Of a DNA stretch of 57,617 nucleotides, positions 44,361-53,641 are shown piece by piece. This stretch comes from Neobacillus notoginsengisoli (GTDB lineage: Bacteria > Bacillota > Bacilli > Bacillales > Cytobacillaceae), in NCBI RefSeq assembly GCF_003515685.1, contig NZ_QWEG01000020.1:1-57617 (forward strand). Direction: 5' to 3'. The translations under genes and the position numbers were made by a program. The notes under the pieces were generated by a model. The model was given only the letters and a program-made list of their open reading frames with translations, had not been told where the DNA came from and ran no database searches. Within the stretch, counting starts at the first letter, position 1. Each line of letters starts with the position of its first letter.

Positions 44361-45532
44361 AGCAGTTCGAATACGCCTGCGGCTCCCATTCCGCCGCCAA
44401 TGCACATGGTGACGACGCCGAATTGTTGGTTGCGTCGTTTGAGTTCGTGGATGAGTGATAGTGTTAGTTTGGTGCCGGTGCAGCCGAGCGGGTGGCCGAG
44501 TGCGATGGCGCCGCCGTTGACGTTGACTTTGTCTTCATCCAAGCCGAGTTCGCGGATGACCTGGATCGCTTGGGATGCGAATGCTTCGTTGAGCTCGAAT
44601 AGCGAGATGTCGCTAAGTTCGAGTCCCGCGAGCTTGAGTGCCTTCGGGATGGCTACGACCGGGCCGACGCCCATGATTTCCGGCGGGACGCCTCCAACGG
44701 CGAAGGACCGGAATTTTGCCAGTGGCTTCAGGCCGAGTGACTCGGCTTTTTCGCGATCCATGACCATGACTGCGGCTGCGCCGTCACTTGTCTGCGAGGC
44801 GTTTCCGGCTGTGACGGTCCCATTGACGGAGAAGGCCGGGCGCAGTTTTGCCAGTGTTTCGACGTTTGTGCCTGGTCTTACTCCTTCGTCATTGGTGAAC
44901 TGGAATGTTCTTTCTTTTAGTTTGTTGTCACTGCCGACTGAGCGGACGGTGACATCGACGGGGACGATTTCGTCCTTGAATTTGCCTTCCTTGATGGCGC
45001 GTTCGGCCCGCTCATGGCTGCGGACGGCGAATTCGTCCTGGTCCTGGCGGGTGACGCCGAATTTCTCAGCGACTTTTTCCGCGGTGTGGCCCATGCTCAT
45101 GTAATATTGCGGGGCCGTTTCGGCGAGCCTGGCATTCGGTCGGGTGACGTGGCCCATCATCGGTACCATGCTCATCGATTCCGCTCCGCCGGCGAGTATC
45201 GTGTCGGCCTGGCCAAGCATGATTCGTTCGGCAGCGTAAGCGATTGACTGCAGGCCGCTTGAGCAGTATCGGTTGATAGTAATGGCTGGGACTTCGTACG
45301 GGAGTCCGGCCAGGCCGGCGATGTTGCGGGCCATGTTCAGGCCTTGTTCCGCTTCTGGCATCGCGCAGCCGATGATGACATCATCTATGTTTCCTTCGTA
45401 GTTGCCGGCCCGTCTCAAGGTTTCCTTGATGACGAGCGCGCCGAGGTCGTCGGGGCGAACTTGGGCGAGTGAGCCTTTTTTCGCCTTTCCGACCGGGGTG
45501 CGGGCTCCGGCAACGATGACCGCTTCTCTCAT
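44357..45532 (-). CDS. fadA: Acetyl-CoA acyltransferase (3-ketoacyl-CoA thiolase) FadA
   Basis: 391 aa thiolase: [20 protein letters not shown] at the N-terminus, active Cys in [13 protein letters not shown] (near residue 88), His in [17 protein letters not shown] and second Cys in [12 protein letters not shown]. Cleaves the 3-ketoacyl-CoA made by FadN. ATG with AGAGGG upstream. Its TGA is part of a REP-like repeat. Confidence 0.95.
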   Translation of the reverse strand: MREAVIVAGARTPVGKAKKGSLAQVRPDDLGALVIKETLRRAGNYEGNIDDVIIGCAMPEAEQGLNMARNIAGLAGLPYEVPAITINRYCSSGLQSIAYAAERIMLGQADTILAGGAESMSMVPMMGHVTRPNARLAETAPQYYMSMGHTAEKVAEKFGVTRQDQDEFAVRSHERAERAIKEGKFKDEIVPVDVTVRSVGSDNKLKERTFQFTNDEGVRPGTNVETLAKLRPAFSVNGTVTAGNASQTSDGAAAVMVMDREKAESLGLKPLAKFRSFAVGGVPPEIMGVGPVVAIPKALKLAGLELSDISLFELNEAFASQAIQVIRELGLDEDKVNVNGGAIALGHPLGCTGTKLTLSLIHELKRRNQQFGVVTMCIGGGMGAAGVFELL

Positions 45533-46120
45533 TGGGTTTCCCTCTCTTTCTGTCTAGGGTTTTTGGATTCTGGTGTTCTAGTAACCTAGAGTGTATTTTA
45601 GAAATTGTTGCGACTTATCTGTAATTGAGTTTTGTTTATCCGTGTGATTTTTGGTTTTATTCATGTAAATTTTGTTTTATCCGTGTGATTTTCAATATAT
45701 CCGTATTTGGCAGTTGGTGAATGAACTGCCGGTTATATTGAAAGCCGAGCTTCGAAGCTTAATAGAGTGAACGAACTGCCAGCCACTTTTGAAAGCTAAG
45801 CTCCGAAGCCTAAACCAGTGAGGTTCTGTAACTTCTTTCGACTCTCGAATGAAGCAGTGGAACCGTCCCCGTGCCTCACTGGATGGTGCATATCGTCAAA
45901 TATTTGGTTCATTAATCGAAGAAAGGAGTACATATTGTCACAAATAAGGTTCATTTCGTCACATTTACGGTATATATTGTCACAATTCTAAAACGCGTTT
46001 CTGCATTCCGGAACCATCTCCCCGTTTCTTTCGACTCCCGAATGAAGCAGTAGAACCGTCCCCGTGCTTCTTTCGACTCTCGAATGAAGCAGTGGAACCG
46101 TCCCCGTGCCTCACCCTGCC
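45533..46120. repeat. Repeat-filled gap between fadN and fadA
   Basis: Three unrelated tandem repeats stand in line: TTTATCCGTGTGATTTT units (45612-45710), a 62-nt duplication with GAACTGCC and GAAAGC (45719-45825), and TATATTGTCAC/TTTCGTCACA units (45886-45990). REP-like copies lie at 45833-45879 and 46025-46123. No gene; in B. subtilis these genes nearly touch. Confidence 0.7.
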
Positions 46121-46123
46121 TCA
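46025..46123. repeat. Double REP-like repeat overlapping the fadN stop codon
   Basis: Two cores of GAACCGTCCCC separated by about 43 nt, then CTGCCTCA whose last bases are the TGA of fadN read on the minus strand. Confidence 0.75.
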
Positions 46124-48556
46124 GTTCCTAAGCGGCTTGCCCTTTAGGAGCATGTGTTGCATTCTTTGTTGTGATTTGGGTTCGGCGAGGAGGCTGAGGA
46201 AGGCTTCTCGCTCGAGGTCGAGCAGGTATTGTTCGTCTACTTCGGTGCCGTATGGGAGTTTGCCGCCGGCTAGGACGTAGGCGAGTTTTTTTGCGATTTT
46301 CATGTCGTGTTCGGAGATGTAGCCGGATAGCTTCATCGCTTCTGCTCCGAGTAACAACGCGGCATATCCGGTTTCGCCGACGACCGGGATCTTCTTCCGG
46401 GCTGGCGGTTTGTAGCCTTGTTCGCTTAAGCTTAGGACGGCTTGTTTCGCGTCATAGAGCTGGTGGTCGCTGTTGACGGAGACGCCGTCGGCCCGGTACA
46501 GGAAGTTGAGTTCGCGTGCTTCGTCGCCGGATGTTGAGACTTTTGCCATGGCGATGGTTTCGAATACTTTGGCTGCGACTTTCATTAGGTCGAATTCGAC
46601 GCCTTTCGGGAGGGCGTTCAGGTGCCGGATGTAGAGCTCCTTGTTGCCTCCGCCGCCCGGGATGAGGCCGACACCGACTTCGACGAGGCCCATGTACGTT
46701 TCCATGTTTGCTTGGATGTGGGCGCATGGCAGGCACACTTCGGTTCCGCCGCCGAGTGTCATCTGGAACGGCGCGGCGACAACCGGTTTGGCCGAGTACT
46801 TGATTTTCATCATCGTGTTCTGGAACTGGCGGACGACCATGTCGAGGTCGAAGAAGTTGTCGTCCTGGGCTTCCATCAGAATCATCGCAAGGTTCGCGCC
46901 AACGCAGAAGTTTTTGCCCTGGTTGCCGATGACGAGTCCTTTGTAGTTCTTTTCGACTTCATCGATGGCAAAATTGATCATCTGCAGGATGTCTGGCCCT
47001 ATTGCGTTGCTTTGCGAATGGAACTCAAGCAGCGCGACACCGTCTCCGATGTCGATCAGGCTTGCGCCGGAGTTCTTTTTGATGACGCCTTTTTCTTTTT
47101 TAAGTAGCTTTAGGTCGATGACTTTCTGGTTCACTTCGAGCGGCTTGTATTCGCCGTTGTGATAATACGTGTTTTCACTGTAGAAGGAGCTGTGTCCTTC
47201 GGCGAGCATGTCGGTGACCCACTGCGGAACCTCGTCGCCTTGTTCCTTCATTTTATTGACGGCGCGTTCAACGCCGATTGCATCCCACGTTTCAAATGGT
47301 CCCTGCTCCCAGCCGAAGCCCCATTTCATCGCGCGGTCGATGGACGGGATGTCGTCGGCAATTTTGCCAAGAAGCTCTGCCGAATAACGCAGAACCGGGC
47401 TCAGAATATTCCAGAGCAGCGTGCCGGCTCGGTCATCCTCGGCATATACAAGCGCTTTCAATTTATTCGCCTTGCCTTTTTCCTGTTTGGCAAGTTCGGT
47501 TGCCGATGTTTTTAGTCTTTGCCTTGGGCTGTACTCAAGTGTTTCCGGGTTCAGCTCGAGAATATCTTTATCTTCTTTTTTATAAAAGCCTTGGCCGGAT
47601 TTGCTGCCGAGCCAGCCTTTTTCAAGCATCGCTTTCATGACTAGCGGAACGTCGAACACGTCTTTTTCAGTGCCTTCCGCCTGGTCGTAGACGTTTTTTG
47701 CCACATGGACGAACGTATCGAGACCGACAACGTCGAGTGTCCGGAATGTTGCGGACTTCGGACGGCCGATGAGCGGACCTGTAATCGAGTCGACTTCTCC
47801 GACTGAGTAGCTGCCCTTCAGCATTTCTCTCAGCGTGACGAGCAGGCCGAATGTGCCGATGCGGTTCGCGATGAAGTTCGGTGTATCTTTTGCCACGACG
47901 ACGCCCTTGCCGAGTACGTCCTCACTGAACGTTTTCATGAACTGAAGGACTTCCGGGTCGGTGTGCTGTGTCGGGATGAGTTCGAGCAGTTTCAGGTATC
48001 GCGGCGGGTTGAAGAAATGTGTGCCGAGGAAGTGTTTCTGGAAATCCTCGGAGCGGCCTTCCGCCATCGCTTCGACCGAGATGCCGGAAGTGTTCGAGCT
48101 GACGATGCTGCCCGGTTTCCGGTGCTGGTCGACTTTCTGGAATACTTGTTTCTTGATGTCGAGGTTCTCGGTGACGACTTCGATGATCCAGTCGGCTTCC
48201 TTTAGGCGATGCAAATCGTCCTCAAGGTTGCCAGCTTCAATGAGCTGCAGGTTTTCTTTGACGGTGAGCGGCGCCGGCTTCTGCTTGAGCAGTTTCTGGA
48301 GCGACTCGGTGGCAATCCGGTTGCGGACTTGCTTGTCTTCGAGTGTGAGTCCTTTCGCTTGTTCGGCTTTGTTTGGCTCGCGTGGCACGATGTCGAGCAC
48401 GAGAGTCGGGATGCCGATGTTGGCAAGATGAGCGGCAATGCCTGAACCCATCACCCCCGATCCGAGGACAGCGGCTCTTTTGATCAAGTGTTTTTGATGC
48501 GCCTTTTGCTGCTGCGATTGCGCGTTGTTTTGCGCATGAATTTGAGGTTGAATCAC
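46121..48556 (-). CDS. fadN: 3-hydroxyacyl-CoA dehydrogenase/enoyl-CoA hydratase FadN
   Basis: 811 aa from GTG 48556 (GGGGGAG 6 nt upstream; the frame opens 7 codons further to a TTG without a good site). An N-terminal Gln-rich tail of about 25 residues precedes the NAD-binding AAVLGSGVMGSGIAAHLANIG; then SSNTSGISVEAM, GTHFFNPPRYLKLLELIPT (dehydrogenase domains) and a C-terminal hydratase domain (ALLEFHSQSNAIGPD, GLVIGNQGKNFCVGANLA). This domain order (dehydrogenase first) is that of Bacillus FadN. First gene of the fad set, under a FadR-type operator. Confidence 0.95.
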   Translation of the reverse strand: MIQPQIHAQNNAQSQQQKAHQKHLIKRAAVLGSGVMGSGIAAHLANIGIPTLVLDIVPREPNKAEQAKGLTLEDKQVRNRIATESLQKLLKQKPAPLTVKENLQLIEAGNLEDDLHRLKEADWIIEVVTENLDIKKQVFQKVDQHRKPGSIVSSNTSGISVEAMAEGRSEDFQKHFLGTHFFNPPRYLKLLELIPTQHTDPEVLQFMKTFSEDVLGKGVVVAKDTPNFIANRIGTFGLLVTLREMLKGSYSVGEVDSITGPLIGRPKSATFRTLDVVGLDTFVHVAKNVYDQAEGTEKDVFDVPLVMKAMLEKGWLGSKSGQGFYKKEDKDILELNPETLEYSPRQRLKTSATELAKQEKGKANKLKALVYAEDDRAGTLLWNILSPVLRYSAELLGKIADDIPSIDRAMKWGFGWEQGPFETWDAIGVERAVNKMKEQGDEVPQWVTDMLAEGHSSFYSENTYYHNGEYKPLEVNQKVIDLKLLKKEKGVIKKNSGASLIDIGDGVALLEFHSQSNAIGPDILQMINFAIDEVEKNYKGLVIGNQGKNFCVGANLAMILMEAQDDNFFDLDMVVRQFQNTMMKIKYSAKPVVAAPFQMTLGGGTEVCLPCAHIQANMETYMGLVEVGVGLIPGGGGNKELYIRHLNALPKGVEFDLMKVAAKVFETIAMAKVSTSGDEARELNFLYRADGVSVNSDHQLYDAKQAVLSLSEQGYKPPARKKIPVVGETGYAALLLGAEAMKLSGYISEHDMKIAKKLAYVLAGGKLPYGTEVDEQYLLDLEREAFLSLLAEPKSQQRMQHMLLKGKPLRN

Positions 48557-48581
48557 ATGTGTCTCCCCCTTCGACAAAATT

Positions 48582-48599
48582 TGAATGAATACTCATTCA
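48582..48599. promoter_or_regulatory. FadR operator
   Basis: TGAATGAATACTCATTCA, a perfect 18-bp palindrome matching the Bacillus FadR box (TGAATGANTANTCATTCA), 26 bp upstream of the fadN GTG. Long-chain acyl-CoA should release the repressor. Confidence 0.9.
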
Positions 48600-48794
48600 T
48601 TTTTTCGGCAAAAAAATATGGAATGAAGTTTGAGGCCATTTTTGCAAAAAATCCTGGCCCCCAAAAAAGGCATCTCGCCCCTCTTCCACAAAACACCATG
48701 GAAATAAATGAGCCCCGTTACCTCTAATAATAAAATATTTAGAAAATTGGTGCAACATTTAAGTTATCAGCAATGTCTTCCAACTGAATCACGA

Positions 48795-48823
48795 TGAGGC
48801 AGAGGACGGTTCCAGTGCCTTAC
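48795..48823. repeat. Dispersed REP-like repeat
   Basis: TGAGGCAGAGGACGGTTCCA then GTGCCTTAC. The remaining bases from 48600 to 48794 contain only the fad promoter region, with no clear hexamers. Confidence 0.7.
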
Positions 48824-48867
48824 TCGTTGAGTATAAGTTAGGATGATATGCATTTAGAAACTGCAGG

Positions 48868-48909
48868 AAACGCAAAACCTTCCAAACAATCAGGTTAGGA
48901 AGGTTTTTT
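48868..48909. terminator. Bidirectional terminator after the second DUF4179 gene
   Basis: AAAACCTTCC and GGAAGGTTTTTT around a 14-nt loop, about 50 bp past the stop of the anti-sigma gene. Confidence 0.8.
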
Positions 48910-48957
48910 GGCATGCTTATTGACGTTTAGTCCCTCGTTGTTTGATAAAGCAATTGT

Positions 48958-50331
48958 CTATTTATTACTTTCCTGTATTCCTAATTCTTCTTTATTAATG
49001 GGTATTTTTAATTCCAACTCTTTAATAACCTTTTGTTTAAAAATTGTTGTTGAAAAAAAGTTTAAATCCTCACTGTATGGTGTTTTGAATTTTATCAGCT
49101 GATTTTTACTATCGGGATTATCAATGTCCCCTTCTCTATTAATTACTTGCAGTTCGTTCTCTTTCATTAGATTAAATCTTTGTTTTCTAACTTTTACATA
49201 GTCGCCTATAACATCAAAATACACCCACACTTCTCCTTGTTTCTTTTCAATTTTATTAATAAGTATTCCGCCATCCTCTCCTTGATCGAGGAAAATGGGA
49301 AGCTTTTCAGTGATACTGATTTTATTGTTTTTGATCTCACTTATTCCATCATAATATGGTTGGATTGTAATAAATTCCGGAATATCTTTCATTGGCTCAA
49401 AAATAATCTCCGTTTTCATCGTTGCAATTCCATTTTTATACCGGTAACTGCTAATTTCGCCTCTTAATACCTTCATTTTCTTATTGTTAGGATCAAGAAC
49501 ATTATAAGAAATACTGGAATGCTTTAAGTTCATAGGCCGTTTATATTCAATTTTCACCAATGTCGCACTAGGCCCAAAAACAATTTCCGGAACCCTGAGT
49601 TCTCCTAATTCTGTTTTTTTGGAAACAGTCGGCGTAAATTCAAAGGCTTCACCCGTTTTCTCTACTGGCAAAGAAAATGCCCAATTTCCTTTTATTCTCT
49701 TACCTCCAACATCATCTACTGACACTAATTCCTGAATGGAAAGATTCAATGTGAATTTTTCAGGTAAAGCTTTCTTGAGATCGATATTTTGCACTTTTAA
49801 ATATCGGTTCCCGATTTTTTTATCATTTGTTCCTCCTGAGAATCCATATGACGTGAGATCTTGGCCGTCTACCTTCATATTAAAAAGAAAAATATCCAAA
49901 TTCTTGCCTTTATACCTTCCGCTAGTGGCTTCAATCGAATAGGAAACTGAAATCCTTGCCCCATCATACAGAATCTCATGAAAAGTCACCTTTACATCAT
50001 TGTCAAGGACAGTTTGATTAATGTGTTGAACTTCAGTCTTTTCCACTGCCTTTTTTTGTCCCTCATCTCCATATTCAGAGAATAATGTCTGAATAAACGG
50101 GATTGCCGCCAATACTTGTTTGGGAATTGATGTTTGCAGCAACAGCCCTAAAGTAATGATGACAACTGCAGCTGGTATAAGAATCTTTACGGGGTGCATC
50201 TTTCTAACCAGGCGTCCATTGGATACTTCTATTTTTTGAAAAACCTTTTCCCTGTCCTTCTCAGTAAATCTGAGTTTTTCTTTTTCATCTTTTGATAACA
50301 GTTTTTTGATATTCCTTGATGGTTCATACAT
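48958..50331 (-). CDS. DUF4179 membrane protein, probable anti-sigma factor (second copy)
   Basis: 457 aa. A cytoplasmic N-terminus of about 48 residues precedes one membrane helix (VKILIPAAVVIITLGLLLQT) and a long extracytoplasmic part with FIQTLFSEYGDEGQKKAVEK (DUF4179), then beta-rich domains (TFHEILYDGARISVSYSIEA; NWAFSLPVEKTGEAF) of the DUF5643 kind. Overlaps the sigma gene by 8 bp. It is longer than the copy at 29.8 kb and differs in sequence, so the two pairs are distant paralogues. Confidence 0.85.
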   Translation of the reverse strand: MYEPSRNIKKLLSKDEKEKLRFTEKDREKVFQKIEVSNGRLVRKMHPVKILIPAAVVIITLGLLLQTSIPKQVLAAIPFIQTLFSEYGDEGQKKAVEKTEVQHINQTVLDNDVKVTFHEILYDGARISVSYSIEATSGRYKGKNLDIFLFNMKVDGQDLTSYGFSGGTNDKKIGNRYLKVQNIDLKKALPEKFTLNLSIQELVSVDDVGGKRIKGNWAFSLPVEKTGEAFEFTPTVSKKTELGELRVPEIVFGPSATLVKIEYKRPMNLKHSSISYNVLDPNNKKMKVLRGEISSYRYKNGIATMKTEIIFEPMKDIPEFITIQPYYDGISEIKNNKISITEKLPIFLDQGEDGGILINKIEKKQGEVWVYFDVIGDYVKVRKQRFNLMKENELQVINREGDIDNPDSKNQLIKFKTPYSEDLNFFSTTIFKQKVIKELELKIPINKEELGIQESNK

Positions 50332-50875
50332 ATGGAAGCACCCCCTGTTCTAATAGTGGAGTCAATTGTTTCTTTGCCCTTTGTAATCTTGACCGTACTG
50401 TTGCTTCGGGAAGATTCAGAATGATGGCTACTTCTTTGATTTTTAAGTCTTGAAAATACGTCATGAGAATCACTTCACGGTAGTTTACCTTTAACTTCAT
50501 CACTTCCTGTAAAACCGAACGTGCAAACTCTTTATCCATCAGGTGCTCCTCTGCCGAATTCCCCGTCTGTTTTGGTTCAATATTTGTACCGAAAAGAATA
50601 ATACGTTTGAACAGTGCACTTTTTAAATAATCTTTACATTTATTAATCGTGACTCTATACAACCAAGTCTTAATCGTACTTTCTCCCCTGAACTTCCCCA
50701 TCTGTAGATAAGCGGTAACAAAGACATTTTGGACAATATCCTTAGCATCCTCGATATTTTTTACGTAAGAGTATGCTAGAATCGTCAATTCATCTCCATA
50801 ATGAATCATAAGTTCCTCTACTTCTCTTTTTAAAGGATCTCTCGGATCTTCGTTTTCTATATTTTCGGTGCTCAT
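50324..50875 (-). CDS. ECF sigma-70 family RNA polymerase sigma factor (second copy)
   Basis: 183 aa. Region 2 is ELTILAYSYVKNIEDAKDIVQNVFVTAYLQMGKFRGESTIKTWLYRVTINKCKDYL. Region 4 is LKVNYREVILMTYFQDLKIKEVAIILNLPEATVRSRLQRAKKQL. ATG with AAAGGGGG upstream. A CGTCTAA word 25 nt before the start (50900-50914) could be an ECF-type -10 element for autoregulation; the -35 is not clear. Confidence 0.9.
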   Translation of the reverse strand: MSTENIENEDPRDPLKREVEELMIHYGDELTILAYSYVKNIEDAKDIVQNVFVTAYLQMGKFRGESTIKTWLYRVTINKCKDYLKSALFKRIILFGTNIEPKQTGNSAEEHLMDKEFARSVLQEVMKLKVNYREVILMTYFQDLKIKEVAIILNLPEATVRSRLQRAKKQLTPLLEQGVLPYV

Positions 50876-51145
50876 TACATATGTATCCCCCTTTCACTAA
50901 TTAGACGATTGAGAAGTTTAGATTTACTCAAATTTACAAATAAAAGAACCATGGGGTCACTTATTCTTGACTCTGCACCCTATTCATGTACAGAGGTTCG
51001 CATGGGATGAGGGAAGGGAATAACTTTTTTCGGGTTGAAAGAGTGATGCCCGGGTATATTAGAGGTAGATTGACTGCAGTTTTTACATACAAACGAACAG
51101 ACAGATGAGGAATCAATGTAGGCAAAAGGGAAGGATTTTTTAGAA

Positions 51146-52090
51146 ATGCTGAAACAAACAATCGAAAGTTTAATAAAAATACCAGGCGCAGCACAATTGC
51201 TCATTATTTTGCGCGGAATTTCCCAAGTCGTTCTAATTAATAATGCGTTGACTGGTGCGGTCATTTTATTTGCTATTGCGACTGTCTCTATTCCTCTTAC
51301 GATCGCCGCCTTTGTTTCCTCGGCCATCGGCACACTGACGGCGTATTGGGGAGGAGCAGATAAAAACCGTATTCGGAACGGACTATTCGGCTTTAACTCA
51401 GTGTTGACAGGGATGGGGTTGATCCTCTATTTAAGCGGTCCTTATAAGTGGATAATCGCACTAGCCTGTGCCTTTATCACATCATTTATGACAGCGGCAC
51501 TGATGCGGGCGATGACTCCAACCGGCTTACCTGTGCTCTCCATTCCCTTTATTCTTATAACCTGGATGATTCTGCTGGCATCGTATCGGCTAAAAGCGTT
51601 TACACTCACAACCGAGTTAATGCCACAAAATCTTTCGAATTGGAAATTGGATATTTCCGGTTCCATTAACTGGGCTACTGGATTGTTCGATGGAGCGAGG
51701 CAAGTCTTTTTTCTGCAAAACAGTGTGGCAGGGATCTTGATCCTTATCGGAATTTCAATCGCTGGTTGGAAGCTGGGAGTCTATGCTCTTTTAGGAAATA
51801 TGGCAGCACTGGCGACCGCTTATGTCCTCGGGGCTGAGCATGCTTTAATTGACAATGGGCTTTTTGGATATAATGCTGTATTGGCCGCTGTTGCGATCGG
51901 TTCCGTGTATAGGAATCCACATAATAAGCTGGCTCCGCTGTCTGCAATCATCGCCTCATGCCTCACCGTTCTGGTCATTTCTGCAGTTGATTCCTGGCTG
52001 CTACCGTACGGATTGCCGGCATTGACTTTTCCATTTGTCCTTTCCACCTGGATTCTCCTAGGCGCCCGGAAAACTCAAATGAACTTCTAG
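51146..52090 (+). CDS. Urea transporter (SLC14/UT family)
   Basis: 314 aa, ten membrane helices in two homologous halves. RNGLFGFNSVLTGMG (77-91) mirrors DNGLFGYNAVLAAVA (about 235-249), and GLPVLSIPFILITW mirrors GLPALTFPFVLSTW. These repeats are the urea transporter signature. Passive urea uptake is expected; no urease genes are near. The ribosome site (GGAAGGAT) is somewhat far from the ATG. Monocistronic with terminator 52137-52172. Confidence 0.9.
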   Translation: MLKQTIESLIKIPGAAQLLIILRGISQVVLINNALTGAVILFAIATVSIPLTIAAFVSSAIGTLTAYWGGADKNRIRNGLFGFNSVLTGMGLILYLSGPYKWIIALACAFITSFMTAALMRAMTPTGLPVLSIPFILITWMILLASYRLKAFTLTTELMPQNLSNWKLDISGSINWATGLFDGARQVFFLQNSVAGILILIGISIAGWKLGVYALLGNMAALATAYVLGAEHALIDNGLFGYNAVLAAVAIGSVYRNPHNKLAPLSAIIASCLTVLVISAVDSWLLPYGLPALTFPFVLSTWILLGARKTQMNF

Positions 52091-52136
52091 ATTGTCCAAT
52101 ATTGTAGCAACGTGGCTGACAATTAAAATCATTCAT

Positions 52137-52172
52137 AGCGCTTTGCGGCAAATAGCCGTAAAGTGCTTTTAT
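52137..52172 (+). terminator. Terminator of the urea transporter gene
   Basis: GCGCTTTGCGGC pairs with GCCGTAAAGTGC through two G-U pairs, loop AAATA, tail TTTTAT. Confidence 0.7.
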
Positions 52173-52209
52173 CTGTACTGGGTTATTATGAATTCTCATC
52201 CTCGGCGAA

Positions 52210-52755
52210 TTACCTGTTTTGAGCTTGCATGAGTTCATATATTTTACGGGTGGTGTTGACATTTCGGACAGTCACTTGTTTATAAATCGTTGAACCAATG
52301 ATTTTTGACATCCCGCTTTTTGTTGCGTTTTTCTTATCAATCGACCAAAGAATCGCGCCGGGCACATACCTCACCTGGTCAATGGTTGGTTTGATGACCA
52401 ACCTCTCAAGCACAGATTCATTATCAATTTCGTCCCAAAGAAACAAGACATCACTTTTCATGTCTTTATCGTTTTTCCATGTGTCGGGAATGGCGTTAAC
52501 AATTCCCCGCAAATCATCAATACTGCGAATTAATACCTTAATTCTCAGTCCGAAATCAGCATGGATTGCTTCTTCCAAAATACGTGAAAGTTCATTTTTT
52601 GCCAGGCTGTTGTGTGAAAAAATGATATTACCTGTGTTGATGTATGTGACCACATCGTTCGCTCCAGCCTGCTCAAACGTCTGTTTCAGCTGTTTCATAT
52701 CTATTTTATTTTTTCCGCCCACATTAATCCCGCGAAGGAGAGCGATAAAGACCAT
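52210..52755 (-). CDS. DUF1697 family protein
   Basis: 181 aa from the second ATG (52755), which has AAAGGAA at 7 nt; the first ATG at 52761 directly abuts that site. N-terminus VFIALLRGINVGGKNKIDMK then TYINTGNIIFS is the DUF1697 signature. Function unknown in the family. Followed upstream by the MOSC gene with a 30-bp gap, so the two may share a transcript. Confidence 0.9.
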   Translation of the reverse strand: MVFIALLRGINVGGKNKIDMKQLKQTFEQAGANDVVTYINTGNIIFSHNSLAKNELSRILEEAIHADFGLRIKVLIRSIDDLRGIVNAIPDTWKNDKDMKSDVLFLWDEIDNESVLERLVIKPTIDQVRYVPGAILWSIDKKNATKSGMSKIIGSTIYKQVTVRNVNTTRKIYELMQAQNR

Positions 52756-52791
52756 ACCCATCTTCCTTTCAACTTTATACTCGGTCGTGCC

Positions 52792-53445
52792 TTATATGCC
52801 GGTAGTAAGCTTGCTTAATCGACTTTCCAGCGCCGTTCTCCAAGTGTTAGCCAATTCTTCAACGGCCAAAACTTTCTTGATCCCATCAATATCCTTTTGC
52901 CTGTGAAAGTAAATCTCGTTTCCATAAAGAATCGATACTTGTTTTGGATGTGATTCCAATAATGTGATTTGTGAATCTTTCCGAACAAGACCTTCTTCTA
53001 AAACACGGCATAAATAACCAGTAAAACCAGTTTGAATGATCCTTTTTAAAAGAAAAGGATGATTCGTTCTTTTTGTAATCGTACTGCATGGAACCCTGCC
53101 TTGCGTAATTTGGATAACGGCTTCGCCAAGACGGAAGATATCGCCAATATGAACGTCGCTTTCGAGCATGTTTGTGACGGTTAAGTTTTCTCCAAAGTTT
53201 GCTGGCGGCAAAGGTTTTCCAAATTCTTTTGCCCAGAGTGAATAATGTTCATATGGATAAATGCAGACGGCGCGGTCGGGCCCGCCATGATGCTGCGTGT
53301 TCGCAACTCCATCCCCTACGAAACCTTCTTTTTTCAAAAAAGCCTCTTCAATAGCTTGTTTATAAATTCCTGTTTTCATTTCCTGATCGTTTTCGTACTT
53401 CATTATTTTAGGCAAACCGGTCGAGAAGTTTTTAATTTCAATCAC
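52792..53445 (-). CDS. MOSC domain protein (YiiM-like)
   Basis: 217 aa, GTG start, GGAGA about 11 nt upstream. A MOSC core with GVANTQHHGGPDRAVCIYPYEHY, FGENLTVTN, IGDIFRLGEAVIQITQGRVPCSTI, where the Cys is the conserved sulfur-carrying residue, followed by a C-terminal 3-alpha-like part. YiiM-type proteins reduce N-hydroxylated compounds with a molybdenum cofactor; whether this one does so is not shown. Confidence 0.88.
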   Translation of the reverse strand: MIEIKNFSTGLPKIMKYENDQEMKTGIYKQAIEEAFLKKEGFVGDGVANTQHHGGPDRAVCIYPYEHYSLWAKEFGKPLPPANFGENLTVTNMLESDVHIGDIFRLGEAVIQITQGRVPCSTITKRTNHPFLLKRIIQTGFTGYLCRVLEEGLVRKDSQITLLESHPKQVSILYGNEIYFHRQKDIDGIKKVLAVEELANTWRTALESRLSKLTTGI

Positions 53446-53594
53446 TTTCTAGAACATCTCCTAGTAATTAGCTTTTTACTAATAGTATCACTTGTTTGGG
53501 ACTAATTTTACCAAGCTCTCTCATTTACAGTCAATTTCCTTCTATACAGGAGGATGTCGCTTTTATTTTTAAAGGTTTAATATGATATTTTTGT

Positions 53595-53600
53595 TATAAT
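53595..53600 (+). promoter_or_regulatory. Extended -10 element of the 126-aa gene
   Basis: TGTTATAAT, a perfect -10 with TG extension, 42 bp before the ATG. The -35 is poor. Confidence 0.5.
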
Positions 53601-53641
53601 ACCAACTTAAGATCAATTGACAGAGGTGAAGAGAGGAAACT

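Noticed and set aside
46622-47107. 161-codon plus-strand frame opposite fadN
   Set aside because: Antisense shadow of strong codon bias in fadN; the hydratase domain on the other strand is certain.
48237-48596. 119-codon frame over the fadN start and FadR box
   Set aside because: Out of frame with fadN and reads through the operator; the GTG start of fadN has the ribosome site.
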